From Mytilus californianus (Eukaryota > Mollusca > Bivalvia > Mytilida > Mytilidae): a stretch of 64,000 bases of DNA. Below the pieces are notes generated by a model that made no database searches, was not told the origin of the DNA, and saw nothing but the letters and a program-made list of their open reading frames with translations. This document shows positions 11,370 to 21,111 of the stretch, in pieces; within the stretch, counting starts at the first letter, position 1; each line of letters opens with the position of its first letter. The position numbers and the translations under genes were made by a program. The stretch spans positions 54,425,318-54,489,317 of the forward strand of contig NW_026262593.1 of the NCBI RefSeq assembly GCF_021869535.1, written 5' to 3'.

Positions 11370-12040
11370 TTAAAAAATTTGATCTTTTATATTGCCTTTT
11401 GTATATTGGTATATTGTTTGAAGTTAACAGATTCTGTATAAACTATAAATGTACTTATTCTTACCTGTTCTTGTAAACGTTTTAATGTGTGGTCTGTGTC
11501 AGTGTAAAGTGGTTTTTTTCTCTCTGGTAAATTGATAAAACATGTGGCTGGCGTTGTTAAATAAAAGGTAAATATCAGATTGCTAACATTCTGTTTTGCA
11601 ATTCTGCTGATCTTCACATGAATACATTTAGGCCTTTTAGGCGTAAAAGATTCCTGACGAGTAAAAAAGATTAAGGAATAATATTTTAAACGTCTAGACG
11701 GTGGCTATTACATATATCGTTATGGAACATTTAAAATATTTTTGCTACATGGCAAATATTAAAGCCAGGCATTGAACATATATTGTGCATATATGTTTCT
11801 CTTTATTGACATTTAGTTGCTTACATCTACGTCATTTAGACTCCGGTGACAGTTGTTGTCGCATTGGTTGTCATTACAGAATTATTATGTTAAACGAACT
11901 ATGATATCATTTGAGTTTACAAGGTCCGTCTTTTCCTCAACGAACATTGTAGTATGAGATTGAGTGTTCCTTCAGTGGATTGTTGTTTCGTGTACATCTA
12001 TCGAGTAATCTATTCCTTACCAATGAATCAAAATTGTAAC
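11370..12040. other. No gene seen
   Basis: Non-coding, AT-rich. The minus-strand 76-codon frame at 11387-11617 has no recognisable domain. Confidence 0.4.
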
Positions 12041-12043
12041 AAG

Positions 12044-12063
12044 AAAGGACAAGGTACGATAAG
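12044..12063 (+). repeat. Left arm of candidate TIR pair
   Basis: AAAGGACAAGGTACGATAAG, 20 bp. Its exact reverse complement occupies 16183-16202. Similarity continues inward more weakly: both arms reach a GGCCCCC run about 8-14 bp further in. No matching target duplication is obvious outside the arms (left flank AACAAG, right flank GCTATC). The two ends bracket 4159 bp. Confidence 0.6.
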
Positions 12064-12277
12064 CATCAGAGAACGGCCCCCAATTTTCGTTCAAATTAAA
12101 AGTGATGTGCCATAAATTATAATACTATATTTTTAAAGTTTAAAACCTATATTTTTGTAAACATCAATAGATTTGTCAACTTCCGCTGATATTATTCATG
12201 CTTTTTTGCTGTAAACATCTCAAGACTCGCGAAAAGGGCAGAAAAATGGCAGCTTCTAAACCTTTTTCTGCATTTTA

Positions 12278-12386
12278 AACTATGAGCGTACCTACGGCCC
12301 ACGATCATATTTATACCTGACATTCCTTGAATATAAATGTTACTGCAGTTCAAATATCTTAGTGGGCCGTAGGTACGCTCATAGTT
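12278..12386. repeat. Foldback with 25-bp perfect arms
   Basis: Left arm 12278-12302 and right arm 12362-12386 are perfect reverse complements; the arm begins AACTATGAGCGTACCTACGG. They are separated by 59 bp. The DNA outside the arms (TTTTA / TAAAA) is also loosely complementary. Size and form suggest a small foldback or MITE-type element, or a hairpin RNA. Confidence 0.7.
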
Positions 12387-12389
12387 AAA

Positions 12390-13080
12390 AAATTAAAAAT
12401 AGTGAAAAAAAATCGTCGTGTTTTCATTGAATCATCGAAATATTTAAACGAACGTTGGACCGGAGATGATTTCCGGTATTCACTGGATCCGACGACAGAC
12501 TTTTAATCGTGCTTTCTTTCACGTCCGCTTTTCTATCAAGTATGGCATGCCAAGTTAACATTTTAGGCAATTATTACGGATGGCGAAAATAAATTACAGA
12601 ACTGTGAATAATAATATACATAGTAATTCATACGACATAAGAAGACACCATGTGACAATTTTAATTATTTAATTGTGTAAGTGTAACAGTAATAAAGATC
12701 GAAAAAAATTATCCAACACTTTTATGTATCTTCAGTAATTTTTTGGTCATGTTGTTGTTTGTATTTATAGGATTTATGATTTGTAATTCCTCTCTTTTTA
12801 AACGACAACGCGTGCCACTTCGCATTTCTTGTTTGAAAATTATTCTCCACATTACTTTCCGTCATAAATATGCATAAAGTATTTGCCACTGGACGGTCAG
12901 AAAATAACATTCAATCAATCATATCTCCTCTTAAATTACAGTACCATAATGACTTTAAGCATATTTAAACAAATAAAAGATTAGTTTAATTTTTTAATCA
13001 GAGATTCACACGTCAAAAACGAATATTGAATATCATAAGAAAAAAAACCGCATTAAAGTCAAAGATATCATGCTTGTAAT
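12390..13080. other. No gene seen
   Basis: Non-coding sequence. The minus-strand 62-codon frame at 12722-12910 has no support. Confidence 0.4.
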
Positions 13081-13082
13081 TT

Positions 13083-13230
13083 TGTACGCCAGACGGGTGT
13101 TTCTTGTACAAAAGACTCTTCAGTGATGGTCGAATAAAAAAGGTCAAAAGACCATAAAAGGCTCAAAATTCCGAAACGTTTTGCCAAATAAGGTTATCTA
13201 TTCCTGAATAGAAAATCCGTAGTTTTTCAA
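13083..13230 (-). repeat. Family C repeat
   Basis: TACGCCAGACGGGTGTTTC, AAAAGACTCTTCAGTGATGG and CAAAATTCCGAAACG: the inverted counterpart of the copy at 3650-3925. Confidence 0.6.
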
Positions 13231-13334
13231 ACAATTCAAAGTTTGGTAAAAATTAATTTATGAATGTGACCATATCAATGATAATTCATGTTAACAGAGA
13301 AGTTCTGACTACTGGATATCGTGTCACTGCATGG

Positions 13335-13612
13335 GTTGTCTGTGTCATTATTTTTAATGTGCTAGCTCATAAGGTTATAGTCCGCAGGAAGACATATCAC
13401 CCTACCTGGACACTACATGTATATATTCTGACTCCAACCCAACTAGTCTGCTCTTACCCCTTAATGCCACGTGATTAACGGAAAATCAGCAAATACCAAT
13501 TTTAAAGTCTTTGGTTTGACCCTGCCTGGGTCAGAACCTACGATATCCGGCACTCGATGTGAAGACGCTTCCACGAGACAACCGAGGCGTCGTTGTCTCA
13601 TGAGTTTTACGC
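13335..13612 (-). repeat. tRNA-derived SINE
   Basis: On the minus strand the unit starts near GACGCCTCGGTTGTCTCG and has a promoter-B-box-like GTAGGTTCTGACCC about 55 bp in. The body is AAGACTTTAAAATTGGTATTTGCTG, GGGGTAAGAGCAGAC, then CCAGGTAGGGTGATATGTCTTCC, ending near GAGCTAGCACATT. The whole order is repeated at 26372-26640 on the plus strand. I recognise this body as a SINE widespread in bivalves and other invertebrates, with a tRNA-like head. The head here is longer but mutated, and no 3' tail repeat is clear. Confidence 0.75.
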
Positions 13613-13689
13613 TGGGTTGGAAAATGACTAACCAAGCGAAACTGTGCTCTAAAATGTGCATGGTGTTTTAAAAGATGAATATTAATTTT

Positions 13690-15060
13690 CGCAAATTAAC
13701 TACAACAGACAAATGTGATTATAAATGTTTTATATTTCAAACTTGGAAAAAAGTACTATACATATCATTACTTTTATTCTTAGCTGTATGTTTTTGCGCA
13801 TTTAATAAGGGAACTTATTAAGAATCAAATACTTTTTTTTGTAATTGGGGTGTTAAAGCGATGGCCGAAGAACATTTTGGATGAAGCGCACAGGTTACAA
13901 AAGAGGCATTCAAAGCGTCGTTACATTTTAATGCTACCATGAAATTATGAGTTATATCAATTTTTTGGTTTGTTTTCCTATGCATTCTTGTGACGTTGTC
14001 AAATGAAGTACGTGCTGTCATAAATGTTGCATTTTTTTGGGGGAAATAACATCTGATTTTGGAATGCCTCTCATTTGTTGTCATCCAATCAAAAGTATGG
14101 CTTCTTATGAGACATTCATGTAATGTAATTATTAATAATAAAAAGTTGAGATAACCAAATGTCATTCTATTACAACTTTTAAAATTGTTCGATTTGATAA
14201 AACATCAAATGTGCAGTCAGTTTTGTATAGTTTTAATTCATTTATTCTATTTATTTAGTTGTACAATGACTTAAATGAAGAGTGCTTATAGTAAGAATCC
14301 TTCTTATTATATAAATCCTCGCTTAAACATACGCATCCACCCAAAGAATTGACTTCTGCAATCATATACTCTTATTAGTAACTTGCTTGTCCAAGTATAA
14401 TTGTTCATTTTGATAAACAAATTATAAAAACACAAAAAACAAAACGAAAAAATACAAAATGCAAAAAAAACACATACTATGAATTTTACATGAAATTTCA
14501 CGAATCATTCGACAACGACAGGAAAATGAAACAATGTTTTGTCATCGCCAGTATCCACATCATAATTACAGATACAAAAATCGTTTCATATTGCATTTCA
14601 TCGTGAAAGAAACAGCAGTTTATTCAGTACTCAGTTCTCACTTTTCTTTATGTTTCCCTGGCTTCCAAGAAGAAATGAATGGATACATTATGTTTAACTT
14701 AAGTATACTTCTTCTTCTTCTTTTTCTGGAATTTATTCTCATAAACTCTTTTCCGAGCCGACACTTATTCAGCTTTTTGACATTGACTTATGATATTTGG
14801 CATAAAGTGTGTAACCATGAGATATCATATCAGTCTAATATCATTATGACCTTTACCGTTGATATCAAGGTCAAAATAATTGATGTTTTGTTTTTGACCT
14901 TTGACTTTCAAGGTAAAATAATTGAGTTTAATATGTCCAACACTAAAACCATACATATTTTTACAGGCTATGTCAATTTCATTTTATTGCACCGAAGGAT
15001 TTATTCCTTGAGGTCAAATCCCCGTTATATATTGAATCGTTAATTATCTCAAAAGGTTTA
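13690..15060. other. No supported gene
   Basis: AT-rich. A 169-codon frame at 14534-15043 has leucine-rich, low-complexity sequence and no recognisable domain. Its DNA includes a CTTCTTCTTCTTCTT run and GACCTTTGACTTTCAAGGTC words typical of bivalve repeats, so I treat it as chance. No repeat family could be named. Confidence 0.45.
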
Positions 15061-15364
15061 TATCCCCACCCATTGCCTTGATAGGTCATTTCTAATTCAC
15101 CATAGGTTTTGTACCCAGGGGCCACATTCACATCCCCACCCCTACATCATATTAATTCTTAATTGCCTGGATTAGACATTTTATTTCAGACGAGGTCTGT
15201 TTGTGGTATAAGCCACGTCTCTTTCATTTCATTAACTGTTAAATATCTTTAAAAACTGTTCAGACCCACCCTAGTTAGTAAATCCTTTATATTCTTGTTT
15301 TCATTAAAAGACCTTCACATTGAAACATAGGTTTTGTAGTTGTCTTTAATTTAAAAAATAATGT

Positions 15365-16080
15365 TTGCTGTTGCTAAGAAACATGTGGGTTTCTATGCTC
15401 GATATGGTATTCGTCAAAAAAAAGATTAATGATGATCTAGATGTTTATATCATAGTGTTACACCATATGAGAAAGTATATTCTTCCAAAATTACTAAATT
15501 CATACTTCAGATAACATAAAGAATCTATTATTGAACGGTGGCTATGCACTTGATATGTAGCTAAGTTGGTGATAAGCATTACGTGAACTACCATTGAACT
15601 AACTTTTCATTTCGAACTAAAAGTTGTTCATAAAAAGACAATATGCATTGCATTCAATTTAATTTGTTCAATAAAATGACTAATTGATTTGTAGTTGTCT
15701 TTAATTCAAACATTTTTTGTTGTTGTTGCTAAGCAACGTTTGTGTTGCTATGCTCAATACGGAATTTGTTAAGAATAAAGATGAATATGATAGTATATTG
15801 GAATGAAACACCATATGGAAAAGAAAAATCTTCAAACAACTGCTAAATTTATACTTCAGAGGGGGAAAACACCCATTTTTTAACCGTTGCTAGGCAACAT
15901 TTCTGTTGCTAGGTTGTTTTTAAGCATATGGTAAACGAAATCAAAGGGACTTTTTTTTTGTGACTTCAAGTTCTTCTTAGACAAACAATATTATTTGGAA
16001 TTGTTTAGATTTGTACTGACAAAGCAATTAATATGTGATAATTTTGATACTTAATAAAAACCGTTGCTAGGCAACCTTCC
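15365..16080 (+). repeat. Diverged repeat units carrying GTTGCTAGGCAAC palindromes
   Basis: Imperfect units share TTTTGTAGTTGTCTTTAATT, a GTTGCTAAG(C/A)AAC palindrome, CTATGCTC(G/A)ATA(T/C)GG, ACACCATATG and ATACTTCAGA. They start near 15330 and 15685, with a third shortened one from about 15885. Palindromes lie at 15370-15382 (imperfect), 15725-15737, 15896-15908 and 16063-16075. GTTGCTAGGCAAC fits the X-box consensus bound by RFX factors. Whether it is bound here is unknown. Confidence 0.6.
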
Positions 16081-16182
16081 TTTCACCGGAACACAATAAA
16101 ATCATTATTTTTTCAAGTTTCTATACTAAAACTATCAATAATATTAATATAAACTTATTTGGAGAGGGGGCCAAAAACGACC

Positions 16183-16202
16183 CTTATCGTACCTTGTCCT
16201 TT
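16183..16202 (-). repeat. Right arm of candidate TIR pair
   Basis: CTTATCGTACCTTGTCCTTT, the exact reverse complement of 12044-12063. Just inside it lies GAGGGGGCCAAAAACGACC, matching the GGCCCCC of the left arm. Confidence 0.6.
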
Positions 16203-16800
16203 GCTATCAGAAAGTCTTATAACTGTTGTTTACATTTTATAGATTCAGTCTTCAAAACGATTAAGTTTACAAACTTTGAGTTTTATAAGGACAGATATGT
16301 GTGTTTCTTAATTTAAAATTTTGAAAACATACTGTTATAATTTTTTTTCAGTTTTTCTTTTATAAATTATTTGTAACTAAAATATACCAAAGACGTTAAC
16401 AGAAAATTTACCATAGTCCTTCATTATTACTTAAGTATCAAGTTTTTTAAAGCAAATTTAGAAATTTATCTTTATTTAGTATCATGTAAATATTTATTTC
16501 AATTGATTACAAGTGTAACGGAAATTCACCGGGATCTTGAAGAAAATCTACTTTTAGAACACAATTGAGAAGTAACAAATATGTTTCAATGATTCAGTAA
16601 GACATTACTTTCATTTTCAGTTCCGATGGTAAAGTATAATTTCCTTGATCTCCATTTCTGTCCATGTTGATTTTTTAAACAAGTCTTCATCTGGCTGAAC
16701 CATAACTTTCAGACATTTACACAAATGTATTAAAAAAGTAATAGATTATGCATTTCATCAATTTAAATGTCTGTATGTAAAGATTTAACAGTAATACTGT
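16203..16800. other. No gene seen
   Basis: AT-rich, with no open frame, repeat or inverted repeat I can name. Confidence 0.4.
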
Positions 16801-16803
16801 ATA

Positions 16804-16857
16804 AGAATAAGAAGATGTGGTATGACTGCAAATGAGACAACCCTCCACCAGAGATCA
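16804..16857 (-). repeat. Family A end fragment
   Basis: Only the first 54 bp of family A (AAGAAGATGTGGTATGACTGC, AAATGAGACAACCCTCCACC) fused directly to reverse-transcriptase coding sequence at 16858. The chance ATG inside it opens a hybrid frame that runs into the RT fragment. Confidence 0.75.
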
Positions 16858-17235
16858 CTAAATAATTCAAAATTCGGTGACTTTGTTGAACGCATCTATC
16901 CCATCGAGTTTGATATACAGGATACAACAGATACAGTTAAGTCTGCCTCATATCTTGACTTACATCTAGAAATTGACAATGAGGGTCGGTTGAAAACAAA
17001 ACTTTACGACAAAAGAGATGATTTCAGCTTCCCAATTGTGAACTTTTCATTTCTATGTAGCCTGCATTTCCTTGATAGAGGGTTGCTGCTCACAAGGAAG
17101 CTATTAAACCAAGAGTTCCAAATGGTGAAGTTTAAATCATTCCTTCGTACGTTTTACGGACGCCATCACGAGTTGGTTGACCGTTATGGAATATCCGTTT
17201 CACAGATGATAGCGGATATGTTACTAATGTCGTAA
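16858..17235 (+). pseudogene. Penelope-like RT C-terminal fragment with internal deletion
   Basis: The frame continues from just after the catalytic box position: FGDFVERIYPIEFDIQDTTD, SYLDLHLEID, KLYDKRDDFSFPIVNFSFL, then it jumps to LLTRKLLNQEFQMVKF and FYGRHHELVDRYGISVSQMI before the stop at 17233-17235. Compared with the copy at 1990-2688, the SPxYGxYISQLIRY segment (about 35 residues) is missing without loss of frame. The YIDD box and everything before it are gone, so it cannot encode an active enzyme. Closest in the window to the 1990-2688 copy. Confidence 0.8.
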
Positions 17236-17299
17236 CTACAATCTCGTCCCCTTCTCACGAATGTGACCTTCTGAATTAGACTTGTAACCGGGTTTGTAC

Positions 17300-17545
17300 T
17301 AACATGAGCAACACGACGGGTGCCACATGTGAAGCAGGATCTTCTTACCCTTCCGGAGCACCTGAGATTACCCCCAGTTTTCTGTGGGGTTCATGTTCCT
17401 TAGTTTTTAGTTTTCTTTGTTGTGTTTTGTGTACTATTGTTTGTCTGTTTGTCTGTCTTTTTTAGCCTTGGAGTTGTCAGTTTATTTTCGACTTATGAGT
17501 TTGAATGTCTCTCTGGTATCTTTCGCCCCTCTTTTTCACTCTTTT
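17300..17545 (+). repeat. Module B as 3' tail of the RT fragment
   Basis: Follows the stop at 17235 by about 65 bp: TGAGCAACACGACGGGTGCC, CTTCCGGAGCACCTGAGATTA, TGTGGGGTTCATGTTCCTTAG, GTTGTCAGTTTATTTTCGAC and ATCTTTCGCCCCTC. This arrangement is what links module B to the Penelope-like elements. Confidence 0.7.
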
Positions 17546-17559
17546 GGTTTGATTTAAAT

Positions 17560-18320
17560 TAAAATTGAAACAGAATTGGAAAGACAATAACTCATAAGAT
17601 CATTCGAAAGATTGAAATCAATGTGATAAAAAATGTAAGTAAGATCCTTTTTTATTGCCAAAAAAAATCAATAAAATTGTTTGAAATCCATCTGTTGTGC
17701 CTTTCCTTTGATACATCTTCCCTGGACAAAAAATCAAATCCAACATGGCAGCTTCCAGTAATGGTTTGGCAGACGTTGTTTACAGTAAAGTTTGCGACTT
17801 TTCCAATATTCGTGGAGCTTGTGGACGATCCTAGCATTACACATCCCCATATAACAAGCCATGTATTAAACTTATCTAAATGCACTAAAGACACTGTCAT
17901 TCATCTCAGACGTCTGAATAGTACAGACAACTGTGGTGGTTAAGTTCCAGTAGGACTACTTGTTTTATATATAAGTGGCATATTTTCTCTTAATGTTACA
18001 TCTAAGAAAATACTGAAAGCACAGGGACTGTTTTGGAATTCATTGGTATGATAGACATGCAAAGTGTCAATATCCAGGTCACCCCTCTTCCAGCAAAGCC
18101 AAAGCTGACCAAGGATCTTCACCTTTGATGTGTGTGCAGAACTGATTGTATACAAGACAAGTTATTTCAGTTGGAACAGGTACAAATCTTCCAGGTAACG
18201 TTGATTTGTTCTTTATAGTCAACTATTGGTTGATAGGAAATTAGGTAACGGACATTTGATTCTCTATATAAGAAAGGGGCGAAGGGACGAGATAAAAGCA
18301 GGAAGATGTAAGTCTTAAAT
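17560..18320. other. Possible decayed coding sequence, unresolved
   Basis: Two regions look less random than their surroundings. On the plus strand, from an ATGGCAGCTTCC at about 17744, a short frame MAASSNGLADVVYSKVCDF is followed by a fair splice-donor-like sequence. On the minus strand, about 18145 down to 18080 reads HIKGEDPWSALALLEEG, bounded by an acceptor-like ATACAATCAG. Stops interrupt both. Neither matches a family I know, and opposite strands carry overlapping open frames (17623-17943 plus, 17652-17900 minus, 17940-18155 minus). No gene is claimed. Confidence 0.25.
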
Positions 18321-18325
18321 TGTCT

Positions 18326-18425
18326 TCACGAATGCTTTCGAGACGCGACGGCCATATTCCCATGACGTCCATAGGATGTGTCGGCCATACCGCCACATCG
18401 TCCGTGGGACGTATCGTTCATACTT
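18326..18425 (+). repeat. Left arm of 2.5-kb imperfect inverted repeat
   Basis: GAGACGCGACGGCCATATTC, CCATGACGTCCATAGGATGT and CCACATCGTCC ... CATACTTT, in an order mirrored by 20650-20795 on the opposite strand. The central 20 bp CCATGACGTCCATAGGATGT is exact; elsewhere there are gaps and substitutions. Words GGCCAT and ACGTCC alternate within the arm. Confidence 0.65.
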
Positions 18426-19980
18426 TAAGTTTTAATTCCATTGAGCATGTTGAGGTTATATAATAGTCTTGTTTTACGGGGGTTCCATAAACGACAAGTC
18501 TAGGGTTCTTTGACATCACTTTATTATACAAGTAAACATAGGGAAAATAACCCTGCAATAACAATAGCATATAATTATCACATTTATCAATATCACAGTC
18601 TTATACTAGAATCATACAAATAGTATACTGGTGTAAATAACAATGTTACAAGATCGTATGAAATATTCTATTCCATATACAATAAACTATACTGAGTATC
18701 AAGAATGCAGTGACATTCATAATATGCAACAAACTTGCAATTATATTTCTAAATACAAATACATGTATCTGATAAGTCGTATCAAATAGCATATCATTAT
18801 AATCAACCAAGCGTATTATAAACAAGTCGAATGTATCGTACTTCATAAACGAGTGTCATTCATAAAACCTTTACCATACGAAGGTTATTAACTGTTCACT
18901 ATAGTATTCTAGCTATTAAGTTCGTATGCACTACTGTAATGTATAATATCTATTATCGAACTCAAGTAAACTGACAAATAGGTACAATATAATATGACCC
19001 TTACCAATCTGTGGAACCAGGTTATATATCTAACATCTACAGTACAACCAGTATGTTACAAGAACATCATAATCTATGTGTCCTGAAAATAATACACAAT
19101 AATAAATACTAGGATCTAGGAAAATAATGATCCCTTATACAAAATACAACATATTAAAGACTGATATAATAAAATCAAGCTATTACACAAAATAACCATA
19201 TATGGCAATATTAACGCAATTGTCAATGTGACGTCATAGATCCATAACTGAAAGGTCAAGGTCACTTTCAAAATCATTCGTAAATCTCCCTTTCTACATC
19301 CAAACTACAGATTCAAATCATATATTCTCAGATTAATACATAAACTATCTACCTCCTATCATATCTTAGGTATATGGGCATACTTACCTATAAACGGGCA
19401 GAATTGTATAGCATGCACTGCATACGCCTTTCATACACCACAAAGAACATAAAATCCACTTACCAGATATAAAGAATGTAATTTCCAATAACTACAGTGA
19501 TTCAAAAGTATGGAAACTTCAGTGAGTACTAACGAGCACTAAATATAATGTCTCTATATAAGTTTCATCACTATATACGGTTTAAATAAGAAGTAAATAT
19601 TAAATATGTATGTCTCCAATTTTCAAGAATTAACCACCATTACTTCTTTTCCAAAATCTGAGGTGTGTCCAGAATGACCAATAAGAACTGACCATAAAGG
19701 TAAACAAGGTGTGACAATTAATTTACTAATGAGTTGGACGGGTAGATACAATTACAAATTTGCTCAATGAAGTATGACTGACTAGAACTTTCATACAATT
19801 TAAAGTGTGAAGAGATAATAAACTATAAATCAAAAGATCAAATGATCAGAGTGAATGAATAAAGTATAATATCTGGCAGGTAATAAAATGTAAAATACTA
19901 ATAAATGAAATATGTAAAAATATACTCTGTCACAGTTATAGCATAAAATATAAAAATATAACACCCCCAATGTTCATGAT
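18426..19980. other. AT-rich interior of the inverted repeat, no gene
   Basis: Very AT-rich. No frame longer than 66 codons and no recognised repeat. A minus-strand AATAAA near 18523 is present, but no coding exon was found upstream of it. Confidence 0.4.
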
Positions 19981-19982
19981 GT

Positions 19983-20110
19983 TAGTCCAAATAATTATGA
20001 CGTCTTGAAAGGCTATTATATTTTTTTGCTTTGTCGCCTTACATCGATGATGTAAGGCGTCAAAGCAAAAAATAAAATAGCCTTTCAAGACGTCATAATT
20101 ATTTGGACTA
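19983..20110. repeat. 128-bp near-perfect hairpin (MITE-like)
   Basis: Arms 19983-20045 and 20049-20110 are complementary over about 62 bp with only a few mismatches or gaps, around a 3-base centre (ACATC-GAT-GATGT). The ends read TA-GTCCAAAT ... ATTTGGAC-TA, i.e. a possible TA target duplication, as in Tc1/mariner-type MITEs. Each arm contains TTATGACGTCTTGAAAGGC. A single related arm lies at 21034-21069. Confidence 0.8.
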
Positions 20111-20649
20111 TACCCAATGTATGTTTGTATCTGCTTGAACTCAGCTTTGGTGCTGTGTTTTTATACTCATTAATTTATAGTGATCTCGATTTGTATTTCC
20201 TTTAGGCTTTACAATTTCTTGACAAAAGCATAATTAATACTTATGTTCACCAGAAAAATAATAATGAGCAATTAACAATCTTCTTAAAATTTCTTTAAAA
20301 TTGATCATTATCAGATTACTTTGTTTTATATTTCAAACTTAACTTATTGTTTCAACCATGACAAATTAATCTCCCATTTTGGATATTCATTCTTATTTGT
20401 TTTTTTTTTTTCAGTTTGTTTTACGCAAGATATTAAACATTTATGTAGAAAATAATATAATTATTTTATTAGATAAAACACATTTATATATGATATATAT
20501 ATATATAATGCGTATTTCAAGTGTTTAACAAATAAAAAACATGACAAATAATGTAAAAACAGCACAATACATTTACAAGTTATAATAACCATCTACATGT
20601 ATATATTTAAATACTTTAATTTATAAATAAGAATTTCTGAAAGAACAAA

Positions 20650-20795
20650 AAACATGGATGAAGTGTCTTCACAAAGTATGGACGATGTAGTCCTATGGCC
20701 GTTACATCTTTTCAAGGTACGGCCAATCAATACATCCTATGGACGTCATGGCAGTGTGGCCGTCGCGTCCTGCATCGTCACGAATAACCATTTGA
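20650..20795 (-). repeat. Right arm of 2.5-kb imperfect inverted repeat
   Basis: Reverse complement reads GACGCGACGGCCACACTG, CCATGACGTCCATAGGATGT, then an extra GGCCGTACC segment and CTACATCGTCCATACTTTGTG. It pairs with 18326-18425 but is about 40 bp longer owing to an internal insertion of similar words. Confidence 0.65.
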
Positions 20796-21033
20796 CTTCA
20801 GACTTGTAAACAACTTGACAATCAGTCCTAAGAACGAGTTTGGATACTTTTTAGTATTTTATCTATTTAGTATTAAAAATCTATGTGTCATAATGACGAT
20901 GTTACAAGAGCAAAATACAAATATAGTATAAATTACTACTAGAGACAGCTGTTTTTATGTAATGTAAAAAGTCAAGAACATCAATTTTGATTAGTCTGTG
21001 CCAAACTGTTTTAGGGTTTGTCTAGATCTAGTC

Positions 21034-21069
21034 GAAATGATGTCTTGAAAGGCTATTTTATTTTTTTGC
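21034..21069 (+). repeat. Solo arm of the 19983-20110 hairpin family
   Basis: ATGATGTCTTGAAAGGCTAT followed by TTTATTTTTTTGC matches the left hairpin arm. It then runs into GTCCGTCCGTCCGG and the tandem array. Confidence 0.55.
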
Positions 21070-21111
21070 AATAGTGAAGCGTCCGTCCGTCCGGATTAGG
21101 ATACATTATTT

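Noticed and set aside
14534..15043. 169-codon open frame with a leucine-rich stretch
   Set aside because: Longest frame outside the RT copies, but low complexity, with no domain, no splice signals and repeat-like DNA (CTT run, GACCTTTGAC words). Not called as a gene.
17623..18155. Several overlapping frames suggesting a host gene
   Set aside because: Short peptides look plausible, but frames conflict between strands and stops interrupt them. Kept only as an unresolved note.
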